Shown in pieces: positions 22,501 to 29,370 of a DNA stretch of 29,370 nucleotides (position 1 is its first letter; each line of letters begins with the position of its first letter). The notes under the pieces were generated by a model. That model was given only the letters and a program-made list of their open reading frames with translations, was not told the origin of the DNA and searched no databases. The stretch is from assembly GCA_035534575.1 (NCBI GenBank), contig DATLRT010000008.1:1-29370 (forward strand). The letters run 5' to 3'. The position numbers were made by a program, and so were the translations under genes. This stretch comes from JAGWFU01 sp035534575. Its GTDB lineage: Archaea > Micrarchaeota > Micrarchaeia > Micrarchaeales > Micrarchaeaceae.

Positions 22501-23196
22501 TCAAAGATACTTTGATATCTTGTCGGTTGCGAACATCTCGAATCCAACGTCCTTCTTTATCGTTGAAATGTCAATGTTGTTCTCGGTCAGCTTGCCCTCG
22601 TGGAGCTTCTTCACTATGCTGACTCCGAGATTTATGGAGTCCTCAATGTTGATTCCGTCCTTGTAGTTCTTGATCAGAATCTCCTCAGCCGCCTTCTTTC
22701 CCGAGCCTATGGCATCAGCCTTGTAGCCAAGGTATGAAGCTCCTGGCTCTACCTCGAAGAGGCGCGGAATCTTGTCCACTCCGCCAACGAGAAGGGATAT
22801 GGCATAAGGCCTTATTCCCCCGTACTGGGTAGCCATCTGCATCTCTTCAGATATCTCCTTTGCAATCGTCTCTACCGACTCGGTCTCGTCGTAGACCATC
22901 CTGTGCGTCTGCGTCTTGCCCCTTGTCATCGCTATGACCCTCAGACCGTCGGCAACCAGGCCGCTGTAGGTGGCCCCTATGTAAGAGTCCACTCGGAATA
23001 TCTTCTGAGCAGTGCTCGGTATGGCGAGCTGGTCAAGAACCGGCTTGTGGGCCACGAGGACCACGCCGGTCTCGGCAACTATGCCTATCGAGGTGGCTCC
23101 CCTCCTCACTGCCTCCTTGGCGTACTCTACCTGAAACAGCCTGCCGTCGGGGCTGAACATTACCCCCCTATCATATGCTTGAACGTTTGGATACAT
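22501..23196 (-). CDS. psmA: Proteasome subunit alpha
   Basis: The 231-residue product (from ATG 23196) has the alpha-subunit signature AYDRGVMFSPDGRLFQVEYA near the N-terminus, which forms the gate and the HbYX docking surface. It also has the RGKTQTHRMVYDE and QYGGIRPYAISLLVGG segments. It builds the outer rings of the 20S core. GGTGAG lies just upstream of ATG 23196, which selects it over a GTG at 23205. A TATA box at 23248-23256 (minus) suggests a promoter for the exosome superoperon here. Confidence 0.96.
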   Translation of the reverse strand: MYPNVQAYDRGVMFSPDGRLFQVEYAKEAVRRGATSIGIVAETGVVLVAHKPVLDQLAIPSTAQKIFRVDSYIGATYSGLVADGLRVIAMTRGKTQTHRMVYDETESVETIAKEISEEMQMATQYGGIRPYAISLLVGGVDKIPRLFEVEPGASYLGYKADAIGSGKKAAEEILIKNYKDGINIEDSINLGVSIVKKLHEGKLTENNIDISTIKKDVGFEMFATDKISKYL

Positions 23197-23247
23197 ACAT
23201 CTCACCGAATCGAATATAATCAGTAAAAACCGATAAATCAGATACTA

Positions 23248-23256
23248 CTATTTAAG
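23248..23256 (-). promoter_or_regulatory. Probable TATA box for psmA and the exosome superoperon
   Basis: cttaaatag on the minus strand lies about 55 bases before the psmA ATG, predicting a leader of about 30 bases with the GGTGAG element in it. Other A/T-rich sites nearby (23212-23220, 23264-23273) make the exact choice uncertain. Confidence 0.4.
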
Positions 23257-23273
23257 AAAACAAGCTTTATATA

Positions 23274-23340
23274 GGTATAGGGGGGCAAAAACGGACAGGA
23301 GGGTCCAACCTGCATTTGGCCTATTTTAACCCCTAATACC
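23274..23340. other. Structured inverted repeat between the peptidase gene and psmA
   Basis: GGTATAGGGG (23274-23283) can pair with CCCCTAATACC (23330-23340) over 10 bp with one bulge. The interior holds two alternative short stems, GGAC/GTCC (23293-23306) and CCAA/TTGG (23305-23319), which share bases 23305-23306. The spacer is about 46 bases. This could be a small RNA, a leader or 3' structure, or a protein-binding site; I recognise no known RNA family. Confidence 0.4.
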
Positions 23341-23354
23341 GACGGCGGTCCGGC

Positions 23355-24281
23355 TCATTTCATGAGCCTTTCCACCATCCTCATGCTCTCCTCAAGGTAG
23401 CGCTCCTTTATCAGGCCAATCTTGTCTTCTGTCGAGTGGTATATCGGCTTCCACTCGTCCCCGCCGGTCCCTACTATGAGCGCCTTCTCCCACAGCTCGG
23501 GGTCCCTTATCGGGAATGCCGACATCCTTATTCTCCTGTCTTCTACCAGGGCCGGGCTGTTGGAGCCTACCATGTCCACTACCACGATTCTCTTCGCCCT
23601 TCTCATCACGCCCTTAAACTGCTCCTCAAAGACCCTGTAGCCCCTACCCCAGTACGCGGGCTCGTCGAACGACATCTCCTCGCAGCCTGAAAAGAGGAAC
23701 ATGGTGTCCCTCCTCGCTTCCCTTGAGAGCTCTAGGAGGATTGAGGTGCCGGAGGCGTTGTCGAGCGCCCCGCCAAGTACGCTGTCAGTGTGCGATATCA
23801 GTATGTTTTTTGGATTCTTGGTGTTGCCTGCTAAGATGTTCTCGCAGCTGTGCGGCTTCTTGGTGACCCTGACGCTGCCCTCAACGCTCCCAGCGTTTAT
23901 TATCCTCTGCACATCCTTCCGCTTTATTGTCAGCGATGGCGCCCTGTAAAATGTCGCCAGGGAGAACCCATCCGAGTAGGGGTTGAAATTGATATTCGGC
24001 TCCTCGTAGAACCTGCTGCTTACGGAGACAGAACTTATCAGCTCCCTTCCCGTAATCTCTCCGCTTCTGAGCGCTGTGGGCATGCATTCCACCGTCTCGC
24101 CATCAGCCTTTAGGCTGTAGCGCGTGAAATGGGGCAGCTGGTTCTTGAACTTCTGCGACTGGAAATCGACCCCGAGGGAGCCCAGCCTGGATTTTATGAA
24201 CTCTGCGGCAAGCCTCTCGCCCTCCATCCGCCTGGGCGCGAACCTCTCGAGCTGTCTTATGTTCTCCATAAGGTTGCTCAT
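23355..24281 (-). CDS. M28-like zinc metallopeptidase
   Basis: The 308-residue protein has the co-catalytic zinc site of M28/M42-type aminopeptidases: His164 and Asp166 (ISHTDS), bridging Asp174 (GALDNASG), catalytic Glu201 with Glu202 (SGCEE), Asp236 (VVDMVGS) and His282 (YHSTEDK). No signal peptide is visible, so it is likely cytoplasmic and could finish degradation of proteasome peptides. It starts 7 bases after the previous gene, with GTGAT three bases before the ATG, so it is in that operon. Substrate specificity is unknown. Confidence 0.88.
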   Translation of the reverse strand: MSNLMENIRQLERFAPRRMEGERLAAEFIKSRLGSLGVDFQSQKFKNQLPHFTRYSLKADGETVECMPTALRSGEITGRELISSVSVSSRFYEEPNINFNPYSDGFSLATFYRAPSLTIKRKDVQRIINAGSVEGSVRVTKKPHSCENILAGNTKNPKNILISHTDSVLGGALDNASGTSILLELSREARRDTMFLFSGCEEMSFDEPAYWGRGYRVFEEQFKGVMRRAKRIVVVDMVGSNSPALVEDRRIRMSAFPIRDPELWEKALIVGTGGDEWKPIYHSTEDKIGLIKERYLEESMRMVERLMK

Positions 24282-24288
24282 GCGATCA

Positions 24289-25332
24289 CTACTCTTTGGC
24301 AGCTCTGTTTTTAAGCTGTCGCAGTATGGCGCCAGCAGCGGCTAGCTGTGCCGTTTCCATGTTCTGCCCCAGCCCCTTTATGTCCAGCGCCCCCTCTCCT
24401 ATCGCCGGTATTGCGAGGTGGATCTTTCCGCATCCGCTGTCCGACCCTGCCATCTGCCTTATCACTTCAGCGCTGCGGTCCAGCTCCGGCATCAGGGTCT
24501 GCATAGGCTCTGCCAGCCCAACGGACCTCAGATACGAGACAGTCCCGTAGAATATCGCCTGCAGCTTAGGGTCGTCCTTGCTGAAATCCTCCGGCGCAAG
24601 CACGAGGTTGCTTATGTAGTTGTACGCCAGGAAATTCAGGAGGTATATGCGAGGTCCTGCCACCGATGTCAGCCGCTTCCCCAGCCTGGACTCTATGGTC
24701 TTTGCGGTAGGCAACTCAATCTTGTTCTCCTCCACGTACCTTGCGGAGAGCTCATTGACCGAGCTTGCATCGAAGGTCAATTGCCCAGGGCCCTCTATCC
24801 GCTGCCTCAGCAGGGAGTGGAGCTCTACCAGCTTGTACTCCTTGTCCTGCAGGCATGATGTCACCCCAGAAGACATCCTGTTCTCAACCATCTCTTTCAT
24901 CGCGGCAACGTTTTTCCTGGTTATCACCATGCCGTCCAATCGGCTACCCTCAACCTCACCGACGCTGGCGAGCTTGATGTTCTGGATGTTCAGTGTACCC
25001 TTTCCCCCCGCGCTGGCAAACGGCACGGCTACATAAGACTTCTTGTAATCATTTTGCGCAGTGAAGCGGTCGTCAGTCCACTCCAGGTTTATGAACTGAA
25101 AGCCGAGCTCCTTGGCAGCAAGGAAGAGGGAGTTGTGCTGTATGTCCGGCTTGGCTATCTGCCTCGCTATGCATATGGCCGGCCTGTCGGGTTCCACGCT
25201 ATCTTTCAATCGACGCATTACCTTAAGCGTCTCGTCCCCGAAGTACCTGCCTATGAGCTCCTCTGCCTTGGCCTCGTTCCCCTTCATCTCCCTGGCCCGC
25301 CGGTTTATCTCTTCTTTGGTCTTCAGGTTCAT
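24289..25332 (-). CDS. Unknown soluble protein of about 347 residues
   Basis: No family is recognised. The N-terminus is highly charged and helical (MNLKTKEEINRRAREMKG). A central Gly-containing segment (PFASAGGKGTLNIQNI) and a C-terminal part with GCGKIHLAIPAIGEGALDIK follow. Cysteines are few, and no membrane helix or signal peptide is visible. ATG 25332 is preferred because GGGAGTGG lies just upstream; ATG 25359 or TTG 25362 would add 9-10 residues. The nearest strong TATA box on this strand is about 245 bases upstream, which implies a long leader. It is in an operon with the metallopeptidase. Confidence 0.82.
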   Translation of the reverse strand: MNLKTKEEINRRAREMKGNEAKAEELIGRYFGDETLKVMRRLKDSVEPDRPAICIARQIAKPDIQHNSLFLAAKELGFQFINLEWTDDRFTAQNDYKKSYVAVPFASAGGKGTLNIQNIKLASVGEVEGSRLDGMVITRKNVAAMKEMVENRMSSGVTSCLQDKEYKLVELHSLLRQRIEGPGQLTFDASSVNELSARYVEENKIELPTAKTIESRLGKRLTSVAGPRIYLLNFLAYNYISNLVLAPEDFSKDDPKLQAIFYGTVSYLRSVGLAEPMQTLMPELDRSAEVIRQMAGSDSGCGKIHLAIPAIGEGALDIKGLGQNMETAQLAAAGAILRQLKNRAAKE

Positions 25333-25610
25333 ACTATCCACTCCCTTTGTATTCAGCATCAAGCGCGGCGGCTAGGAATTCTTGGAAACTAGCCACTGCT
25401 AAGGATATATCGCGCACATAACCACCGAAAATGAATTACCTATCCAGCAGTCTGTGCCTTAGGGTACCAATGGCCGAGATAGCTGGCGCTAAATGAGAAG
25501 TGCGCAAACGCGCCTATGCCAGCCATGCCATTTTTCATATGGTACACTTTACTTAATCGTTAATGCGTGCGTCCAAATATAAATAGCTTTTGTACAGGAC
25601 TGCCTTATAC
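25333..25610. other. 278-base region without an annotated gene (long leader with hairpin and small ORF)
   Basis: Downstream (minus strand) of the TATA box at 25575-25586 lies a 32-codon ORF (25538 to 25440; MKNGMAGIGAF... to ...PKAQTAG) and a stem GCTGGC (25482-25487) / GCCAGC (25518-25523) with an inner GCGC/GCGC hairpin. The ORF is not convincingly protein-like, so I do not call it a gene. Nothing else is recognisable. Confidence 0.4.
25575..25586 (-). promoter_or_regulatory. Strong TATA box upstream of the unknown gene's long leader
   Basis: ctatttatattt on the minus strand predicts a transcript start near 25555, some 220 bases before the ATG at 25332. It lies 25 bases downstream of the idi stop. 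Confidence 0.55.
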
Positions 25611-26147
25611 TTAATCTCCCGTCCAACCCTGCGCCTGTATTTCCTTCAATGCAAGTATCAACCAAGGCGTGTAGCTGGCCGGGTTCTTTTCCGTGTCCAG
25701 CATCAGCTCCTTCATCCCTATCCACTTGTAGCTCATAACCTCCTTCGGCTCCGGGTTCACGTTGTCCTCGTACTTTCCGTAGAAGACGTGGTCGAACTCG
25801 TGTTCCGTCATTCCCTTCTCAAGATCCGCCCTGTAAGTGAAGCTGAACTCCTCCTCAAGCGGGCAGTCGAACCCCATCTCCTCCCTGAGCCTCCTGTGCG
25901 CCGCATCCGCTACCGCCTCTCCGGGGAACGGGTGCGAGCAGCAGGTGTTGCTCCACATGCCCCTCGCATGGTACTTGCCCATGGCCCTCTGTTGTAACAG
26001 GGTCTCCCCCTTTGAGTTGAACACGAATATCGAGAACGCCCTGTGGAGCGTTGCGCCGTTCTGGTGCGCGGCCATCTTCTCCATAGTGCCTATCTGGTTG
26101 TCGTCCTTGTCGACCAGTATGACCTTTATGGCGTTGTCCTCAATCAT
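25611..26147 (-). CDS. idi: Isopentenyl-diphosphate delta-isomerase, type 1 (Nudix)
   Basis: The 178-residue Nudix enzyme converts IPP to DMAPP for isoprenoid lipids. Catalytic Cys70 is in WSNTCCSHP. The metal ligands His28, His35 and His72 and Glu115/Glu117 (EHEFDH) match the E. coli Idi layout, and RRLREEMG is the Nudix helix. It is divergent from a type 2 isomerase 65 bases away. A TATA box centred about 30 bases from the ATG predicts a leaderless mRNA. Type 1 Idi is uncommon in Archaea, so horizontal origin is possible. Confidence 0.94.
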   Translation of the reverse strand: MIEDNAIKVILVDKDDNQIGTMEKMAAHQNGATLHRAFSIFVFNSKGETLLQQRAMGKYHARGMWSNTCCSHPFPGEAVADAAHRRLREEMGFDCPLEEEFSFTYRADLEKGMTEHEFDHVFYGKYEDNVNPEPKEVMSYKWIGMKELMLDTEKNPASYTPWLILALKEIQAQGWTGD

Positions 26148-26173
26148 CTAACCGATTAAATTGGGGTGGCAAG

Positions 26174-26181
26174 GTATTAAA
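26174..26181. promoter_or_regulatory. Shared TATA region of the divergent idi and fni genes
   Basis: tattaaaa reads as ttttaata on the other strand, and its distance fits both genes: about 30 bases from the idi ATG and about 35 from the fni start. Two TBP orientations would compete for the same few bases. Confidence 0.5.
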
Positions 26182-26212
26182 ATCCTCAATGCATTAGCCT
26201 ATTGGTGCTTGA

Positions 26213-27298
26213 TTGGGGGAGATGAGCAAGGACGAGAAGGTAAGGCTCATAATGAAGCGCAAGGAGGACCACATCAACATATGCGTCGATGAGCATGTGC
26301 AGGCAAAGAAGGCCACCACGCTCTTCGAGAACGTGCATCTGCTAAACAACTCGCTCCCCGAGATTGACTTCGACGAGATTGACACCGCTACCACTTTCTT
26401 GGGCCACAAGTTCTCAGCCCCGATAATGGTCGGGGCAATGACCGGAGGGGCAAAGCTTGCGGAAAAGATAAACAAGAACATAGCGGAGGCCTGCCAGGAG
26501 CTCGGCCTTGGCATGGCCGTGGGAAGCCAGAGGGCAGGGCTTTACGACAAGAGGCTTGAGCGGACATACTCAATCGCAAGAAAGGTCGCACCTGACATAT
26601 TTCTAGGGACAAACGTGGGCGGCGCACAACTCTCAAAAGGGTTCAGCATCTCTGATGGCAGGAAGCTGGTGAAGATGCTTGATGCCGACGCGTTCTACAT
26701 ACATCTCAATCCAGAGCAGGAGGTTACCCAACCGGAGGGGGAACCCAGCTACAGGAACGTCCTGTCAAAAATAGCGGACTTCGTTGACAAGATTGACAGG
26801 CCAGTTGTGGCAAAAGAAGTAGGGTCAGGGATATCGGGCGAGGTTGCGAAGAGGCTGGAAGGTGCGGGCGTGAGCGCGATAGAGGTTGCGGGCACCGGCG
26901 GCACAAGCTACGTGGCGGTCGAGTACTACAGGGCAAAGGAGATGAAGATGAGGACTAAGACGATGCTCGGCGAGCTCTTCTGGGACTGGGGAATACCCAC
27001 TGCGGCATCACTTCTAATGGTAAAGAGAGCAGTCAAAATTCCGGTGGTCTCCTCAGGAGGCATAAGGTCGGGACTGGAGATTGCGAAGTCTATTGCGATG
27101 GGAGCCACTATGTGCGCTCAGGCACAGCCGATGCTGAAGCCGGCAATGGAGTCGCCCAAGGCGGTGAGGCAGCACATGGAGGACCTGATACACGAGCTCA
27201 AGACCGCGATGTTCCTCACGGGCTGCAAGAACATAAAGGATCTCTCAAAGTTGAAATATGTTATAACCGGCGAGCTTGTCGAATGGCTCGAGCACTAG
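26213..27298 (+). CDS. fni: Isopentenyl-diphosphate delta-isomerase, type 2 (FMN-dependent)
   Basis: The 361-residue TIM-barrel flavoenzyme does the same reaction as Idi by a different chemistry. Visible are RKEDHINI (16-23), the FMN-pocket MVGAMTGG, SQRAGL, the catalytic HLNPEQE (164-170, with the key Gln), KEVGSGIS (201-208), GTGGTS (227-232) and the phosphate-binding GGIRSGLEIAKSIAMGA. The start is TTG 26213 (GGTG five bases upstream) or ATG 26222. The stop abuts the stop of the convergent pop5 gene. This is the usual archaeal form of the enzyme. Confidence 0.95.
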   Translation: MGEMSKDEKVRLIMKRKEDHINICVDEHVQAKKATTLFENVHLLNNSLPEIDFDEIDTATTFLGHKFSAPIMVGAMTGGAKLAEKINKNIAEACQELGLGMAVGSQRAGLYDKRLERTYSIARKVAPDIFLGTNVGGAQLSKGFSISDGRKLVKMLDADAFYIHLNPEQEVTQPEGEPSYRNVLSKIADFVDKIDRPVVAKEVGSGISGEVAKRLEGAGVSAIEVAGTGGTSYVAVEYYRAKEMKMRTKTMLGELFWDWGIPTAASLLMVKRAVKIPVVSSGGIRSGLEIAKSIAMGATMCAQAQPMLKPAMESPKAVRQHMEDLIHELKTAMFLTGCKNIKDLSKLKYVITGELVEWLEH

Positions 27299-27610
27299 TC
27301 ACGTCTTGAGCTTCTTCTCTATCGCGAGTATCGTTCCCGATGCGCCCAGCGTGTAGAACGCGGTGTCCGCGCCGTCCATCTTGGTTATGAACGAGAGGGC
27401 GAGCACCATGTATCTCATGCCCTCCAGGCTAGTCCTGATTATGAACCTCCTGTCATCAATGAACTTCATTATCTTGGGGTTGAGCTTGAAGAAGTTCGAC
27501 TCTCCCACCACCTGCAGCAGCGAGCTCATCAGCTTCCTCTGGAAGAGTTCGGGGTCGCCTACTGCCGTGTAGCTTTCAACGACCAGATATCTCCTCTTGT
27601 CTCGCATCAT
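27299..27610 (-). CDS. rnp2: Ribonuclease P protein component 2 (Pop5)
   Basis: The 103-residue product matches Pop5: RRYLVVES near the N-terminus, LMSSLLQVVGE, and the C-terminal MRYMVLALSFITKMDGADTAF followed by TLGASGTI. Pop5 pairs with Rpp30 to activate the catalytic domain of RNase P RNA, which matures tRNA 5' ends. It starts 4 bases after rpp30, with that gene's TGA inside the GTGAT element. The start is the first of two tandem ATG codons. Confidence 0.88.
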   Translation of the reverse strand: MMRDKRRYLVVESYTAVGDPELFQRKLMSSLLQVVGESNFFKLNPKIMKFIDDRRFIIRTSLEGMRYMVLALSFITKMDGADTAFYTLGASGTILAIEKKLKT

Positions 27611-27614
27611 AACA

Positions 27615-28124
27615 TCACTTCATTTCCATCGACAGTCCGGCCTTTGCATCTGCCTCCTCCACGCCCAGCAGCTTGGCCATCTCTATCAGTTGCATCGTCG
27701 AGAACATCTGCAGCCTGGACCTCGCCATGCTGGCGAAGCACACCTCTATGTCCATCTTGGTCGCCTTCTGCACGAGCTTTGCCATCAGGTAAAGCGCCCT
27801 CTGCCTGCTGCTGCCTCCCAGCTCCTTTATCCCTGCGAACGAGACCAGCAGCGCGACCTCTCTCTCCTTCATCGTCTGCATCAGCTTCCTGTCTATTCTG
27901 TGATCGGTTATGCCTATTGCGAGCGCGCCGCTTTTCACAGCCGCCTCCAGCCTCTGTTTGTTGGAACCTATCACTATGCAGCCGCTCGCGTTCGTGTTCT
28001 TGTCCCGGTCAACATCCCTGAGCTCTATGTCCTTGCCCAGCACGAACATATGCTTGAATCCTAGCCTGTGAGCGAAGCCCGCATCGGCATCGCATGAGGA
28101 GTAGATGACATCATTGAAATCCAA
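27615..28124 (-). CDS. rnp3: Ribonuclease P protein component 3 (Rpp30)
   Basis: The 169-residue protein of the RNase P p30 family (TIM-barrel-like). It shows NTNASGCIVIGSNKQRLEAAV, ITDHRIDRKLMQTM and a long helix before EVCFASMARSR. It is shorter than the roughly 200-residue norm, with an abbreviated N-terminus. The start is TTG 28124, directly after the orc1 TGA, with GGTG five bases upstream; no ATG is available near the N-terminus. Its adjacency to Pop5, its known partner, strongly supports the call. Confidence 0.85.
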   Translation of the reverse strand: MDFNDVIYSSCDADAGFAHRLGFKHMFVLGKDIELRDVDRDKNTNASGCIVIGSNKQRLEAAVKSGALAIGITDHRIDRKLMQTMKEREVALLVSFAGIKELGGSSRQRALYLMAKLVQKATKMDIEVCFASMARSRLQMFSTMQLIEMAKLLGVEEADAKAGLSMEMK

Positions 28125-29354
28125 TCAAGCACCGCTGTTCTTCTCTTCGCCTTCCTTGTCCTTCTCGTACCCCATTATGTCCTTCTCCAAGACGTCCTTG
28201 GTCTTCTGCGGCGGATACATCAGCTTTATCAGCTTCGTGTGGCCCCTTATCCCCTTTCCGGACTCGAACGCTGTTATCAGTCCCTGCATCTCCAGCTCCG
28301 AGAGGTATTTCCTATACCATCTCTCGCTCTTCGCCTCCTTGCGCAGGCTCTCCGTGATGCTCTTGTACCTGTTGTAAACCTCGCCGCTGAAAAGATAAGT
28401 GTCGACACCGTCAGTTAGCTTCTTGTACGAGCCCCCGCTCAGTGTGAGTATCGCAATCGCATAAAGTACCAACTTGTGGTGCTCCGGCAATGTGGCAATC
28501 AGCTCGTATACGATGTCGTTTTCCGCCATCCTTGAGGCATCTGTCGCCTCTTTCATCGACACCTTATCCAGGTTCCTCTCCTCAGTTATCTCACCTACCC
28601 TTGAGAGTATCTTAAGCGACAGCCTCGCGTCGCCTCCCTCCTTCGCCGCGGATGCCGCTATGAAATGCAATATGTCATCGCTGATTACGTTGCTCTTGAA
28701 ACCACCCGTCACCCTGTCCTTGATTATCGCGTACAGCTCGGTCGCGTAGTAAGGCGCGAAGACCAGCTCAGTCTCGTAGAGCGTCGAGAGGCTTCTCGGA
28801 TCAAGCGCCTCCTTGAACGAGACCTTGTTCGATATCCCTATTATCGTCACTCCTCCCGCCTTTATGTCGCTGTTTATCCTCGTGAGTGTGTAAATCAAAT
28901 CATCAAGGTCCTTGACCACGTCAACCTCGTCGAGCATGATGACCAGTATCTTATTGTCCTCCTCAATCCAGCTGGTGAGCTTCTCGTACAGGTCCACAGC
29001 ACCGTATCCCCTCTTCGCGTACGTGGGCAGATGGTCGCTCACAATCTTGTTGAGCACCCTGTACCTTGAGTTGTAAATCTTGCAGTTGATGTAGGATATC
29101 TTCGCGCGCGTGTTCGGTATGTCCCTAACCTCCTCTATCACGTACCTGGCGCACGATGTCTTCCCGGTGCCTGTCTTTCCGTAGATGAAAAGGTTCCTCC
29201 CCCTCTCGCCCTTCAGTGCTGGGGCTATTGCTCGCTCTATGTTGTTTATCTCCTTCTCCCTGAAAATCAGCTTCTTCGGTATGAAGTGGGGCGAGAGTAC
29301 CTCTCTGTTTGCGAACACCTTTGATTCAACAAGCATATCCTTGAGAGACTGCAT
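28125..29354 (-). CDS. orc1/cdc6: Orc1/Cdc6 replication initiation protein
   Basis: The 409-residue AAA+ ATPase has Walker A GKTGTGKT (59-66), Walker B LDEVD (141-145), sensor 1 GISN (173-176) and sensor 2 GDARLSL (241-247). A C-terminal winged-helix domain (about 285-400) binds origin repeats, and the tail is charged. It recruits MCM to archaeal origins. GGTGGGT lies just before the ATG. The gene's upstream region, where origin repeats are often found, falls outside the window. It heads the orc1-rpp30-pop5 operon. Confidence 0.95.
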   Translation of the reverse strand: MQSLKDMLVESKVFANREVLSPHFIPKKLIFREKEINNIERAIAPALKGERGRNLFIYGKTGTGKTSCARYVIEEVRDIPNTRAKISYINCKIYNSRYRVLNKIVSDHLPTYAKRGYGAVDLYEKLTSWIEEDNKILVIMLDEVDVVKDLDDLIYTLTRINSDIKAGGVTIIGISNKVSFKEALDPRSLSTLYETELVFAPYYATELYAIIKDRVTGGFKSNVISDDILHFIAASAAKEGGDARLSLKILSRVGEITEERNLDKVSMKEATDASRMAENDIVYELIATLPEHHKLVLYAIAILTLSGGSYKKLTDGVDTYLFSGEVYNRYKSITESLRKEAKSERWYRKYLSELEMQGLITAFESGKGIRGHTKLIKLMYPPQKTKDVLEKDIMGYEKDKEGEEKNSGA

Positions 29355-29370
29355 CGAGACCCACCTAGAA

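Noticed and set aside
25440..25538. 32-codon minus-strand ORF as a confident gene
   Set aside because: Well placed after a TATA box, but the peptide shows no family or clear topology. It is kept only as part of the leader observation.
28125..29370. Replication origin next to orc1/cdc6
   Set aside because: No origin recognition repeats or A/T-rich unwinding element are visible inside the window; the upstream side of the gene is cut off.

Overview
The window is archaeal. It carries a single-fold histone gene, the archaeal exosome genes (Rrp4, Rrp41, Rrp42), SBDS, a proteasome alpha subunit, two RNase P proteins, RpoP, eL43, an Orc1/Cdc6 initiator and a type 2 isopentenyl-diphosphate isomerase. 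Promoters are TATA-like, and the ribosome binding sites have the archaeal GGTGAT form. Two very large exported proteins begin with a class III signal peptide of the AQSAMEYLTTYGWAIL type, and intergenic gaps are tiny. Together these suggest a small-genome DPANN archaeon, most likely Micrarchaeota-like. That placement rests on pattern recognition, not on a tree.

Layout. Positions 1-1000 hold the tail of a probable PRC-barrel protein, RNase HII and tRNA-Arg(UCG). Positions 1047-11356 are a cell-surface region. Two paralogous giant adhesin-like proteins (1047-3743 and 8102-10669) share a promoter motif and about 550 N-terminal residues but have different C-terminal ends. Three other exported membrane-anchored proteins lie around them. 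Between the adhesins sit a hidden eL41 gene (4832-4906, minus) and a complete lipoate module: bipartite lipoate ligase (small then large subunit) convergent with lipoyl synthase. Positions 11422-16805 hold cysS, then on the minus strand an unknown protein, hisS, thioredoxin and a polytopic GT-C-type glycosyltransferase. Positions 16904-17937 hold histone, a zinc-ribbon protein and a PRC-barrel protein, closed by a strong hairpin/T-run terminator.

Positions 18059-23196 (minus) read psmA, SBDS, rrp4, rrp41, rrp42, eL43, an unknown 119-residue protein, rpoP, and then a VapBC toxin-antitoxin pair. This is the archaeal exosome superoperon with a TA module at its end. Positions 23355-27298 hold an M28-like metallopeptidase, an unknown protein with a long leader, and two non-homologous IPP isomerases (type 1 Nudix and type 2 FMN) facing away from each other across about 65 bp. 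Positions 27299-29354 (minus) are orc1/cdc6, rpp30 and pop5, the RNase P genes usually found next to psmA in the superoperon.

Functionally the window combines information processing (replication initiation, tRNA processing and charging, exosome, ribosome maturation, proteasome) with a lipoate island and a surface-glycoprotein island. The observations I would look at first are the divergent pair of IPP isomerases, the missed eL41 gene, the paired adhesins with swapped C-termini, the near-repeats bracketing vapBC, the long leader upstream of the unknown gene at 24289-25332, and the unknown protein inside the exosome operon. I see no CRISPR array, insertion sequence or prophage.
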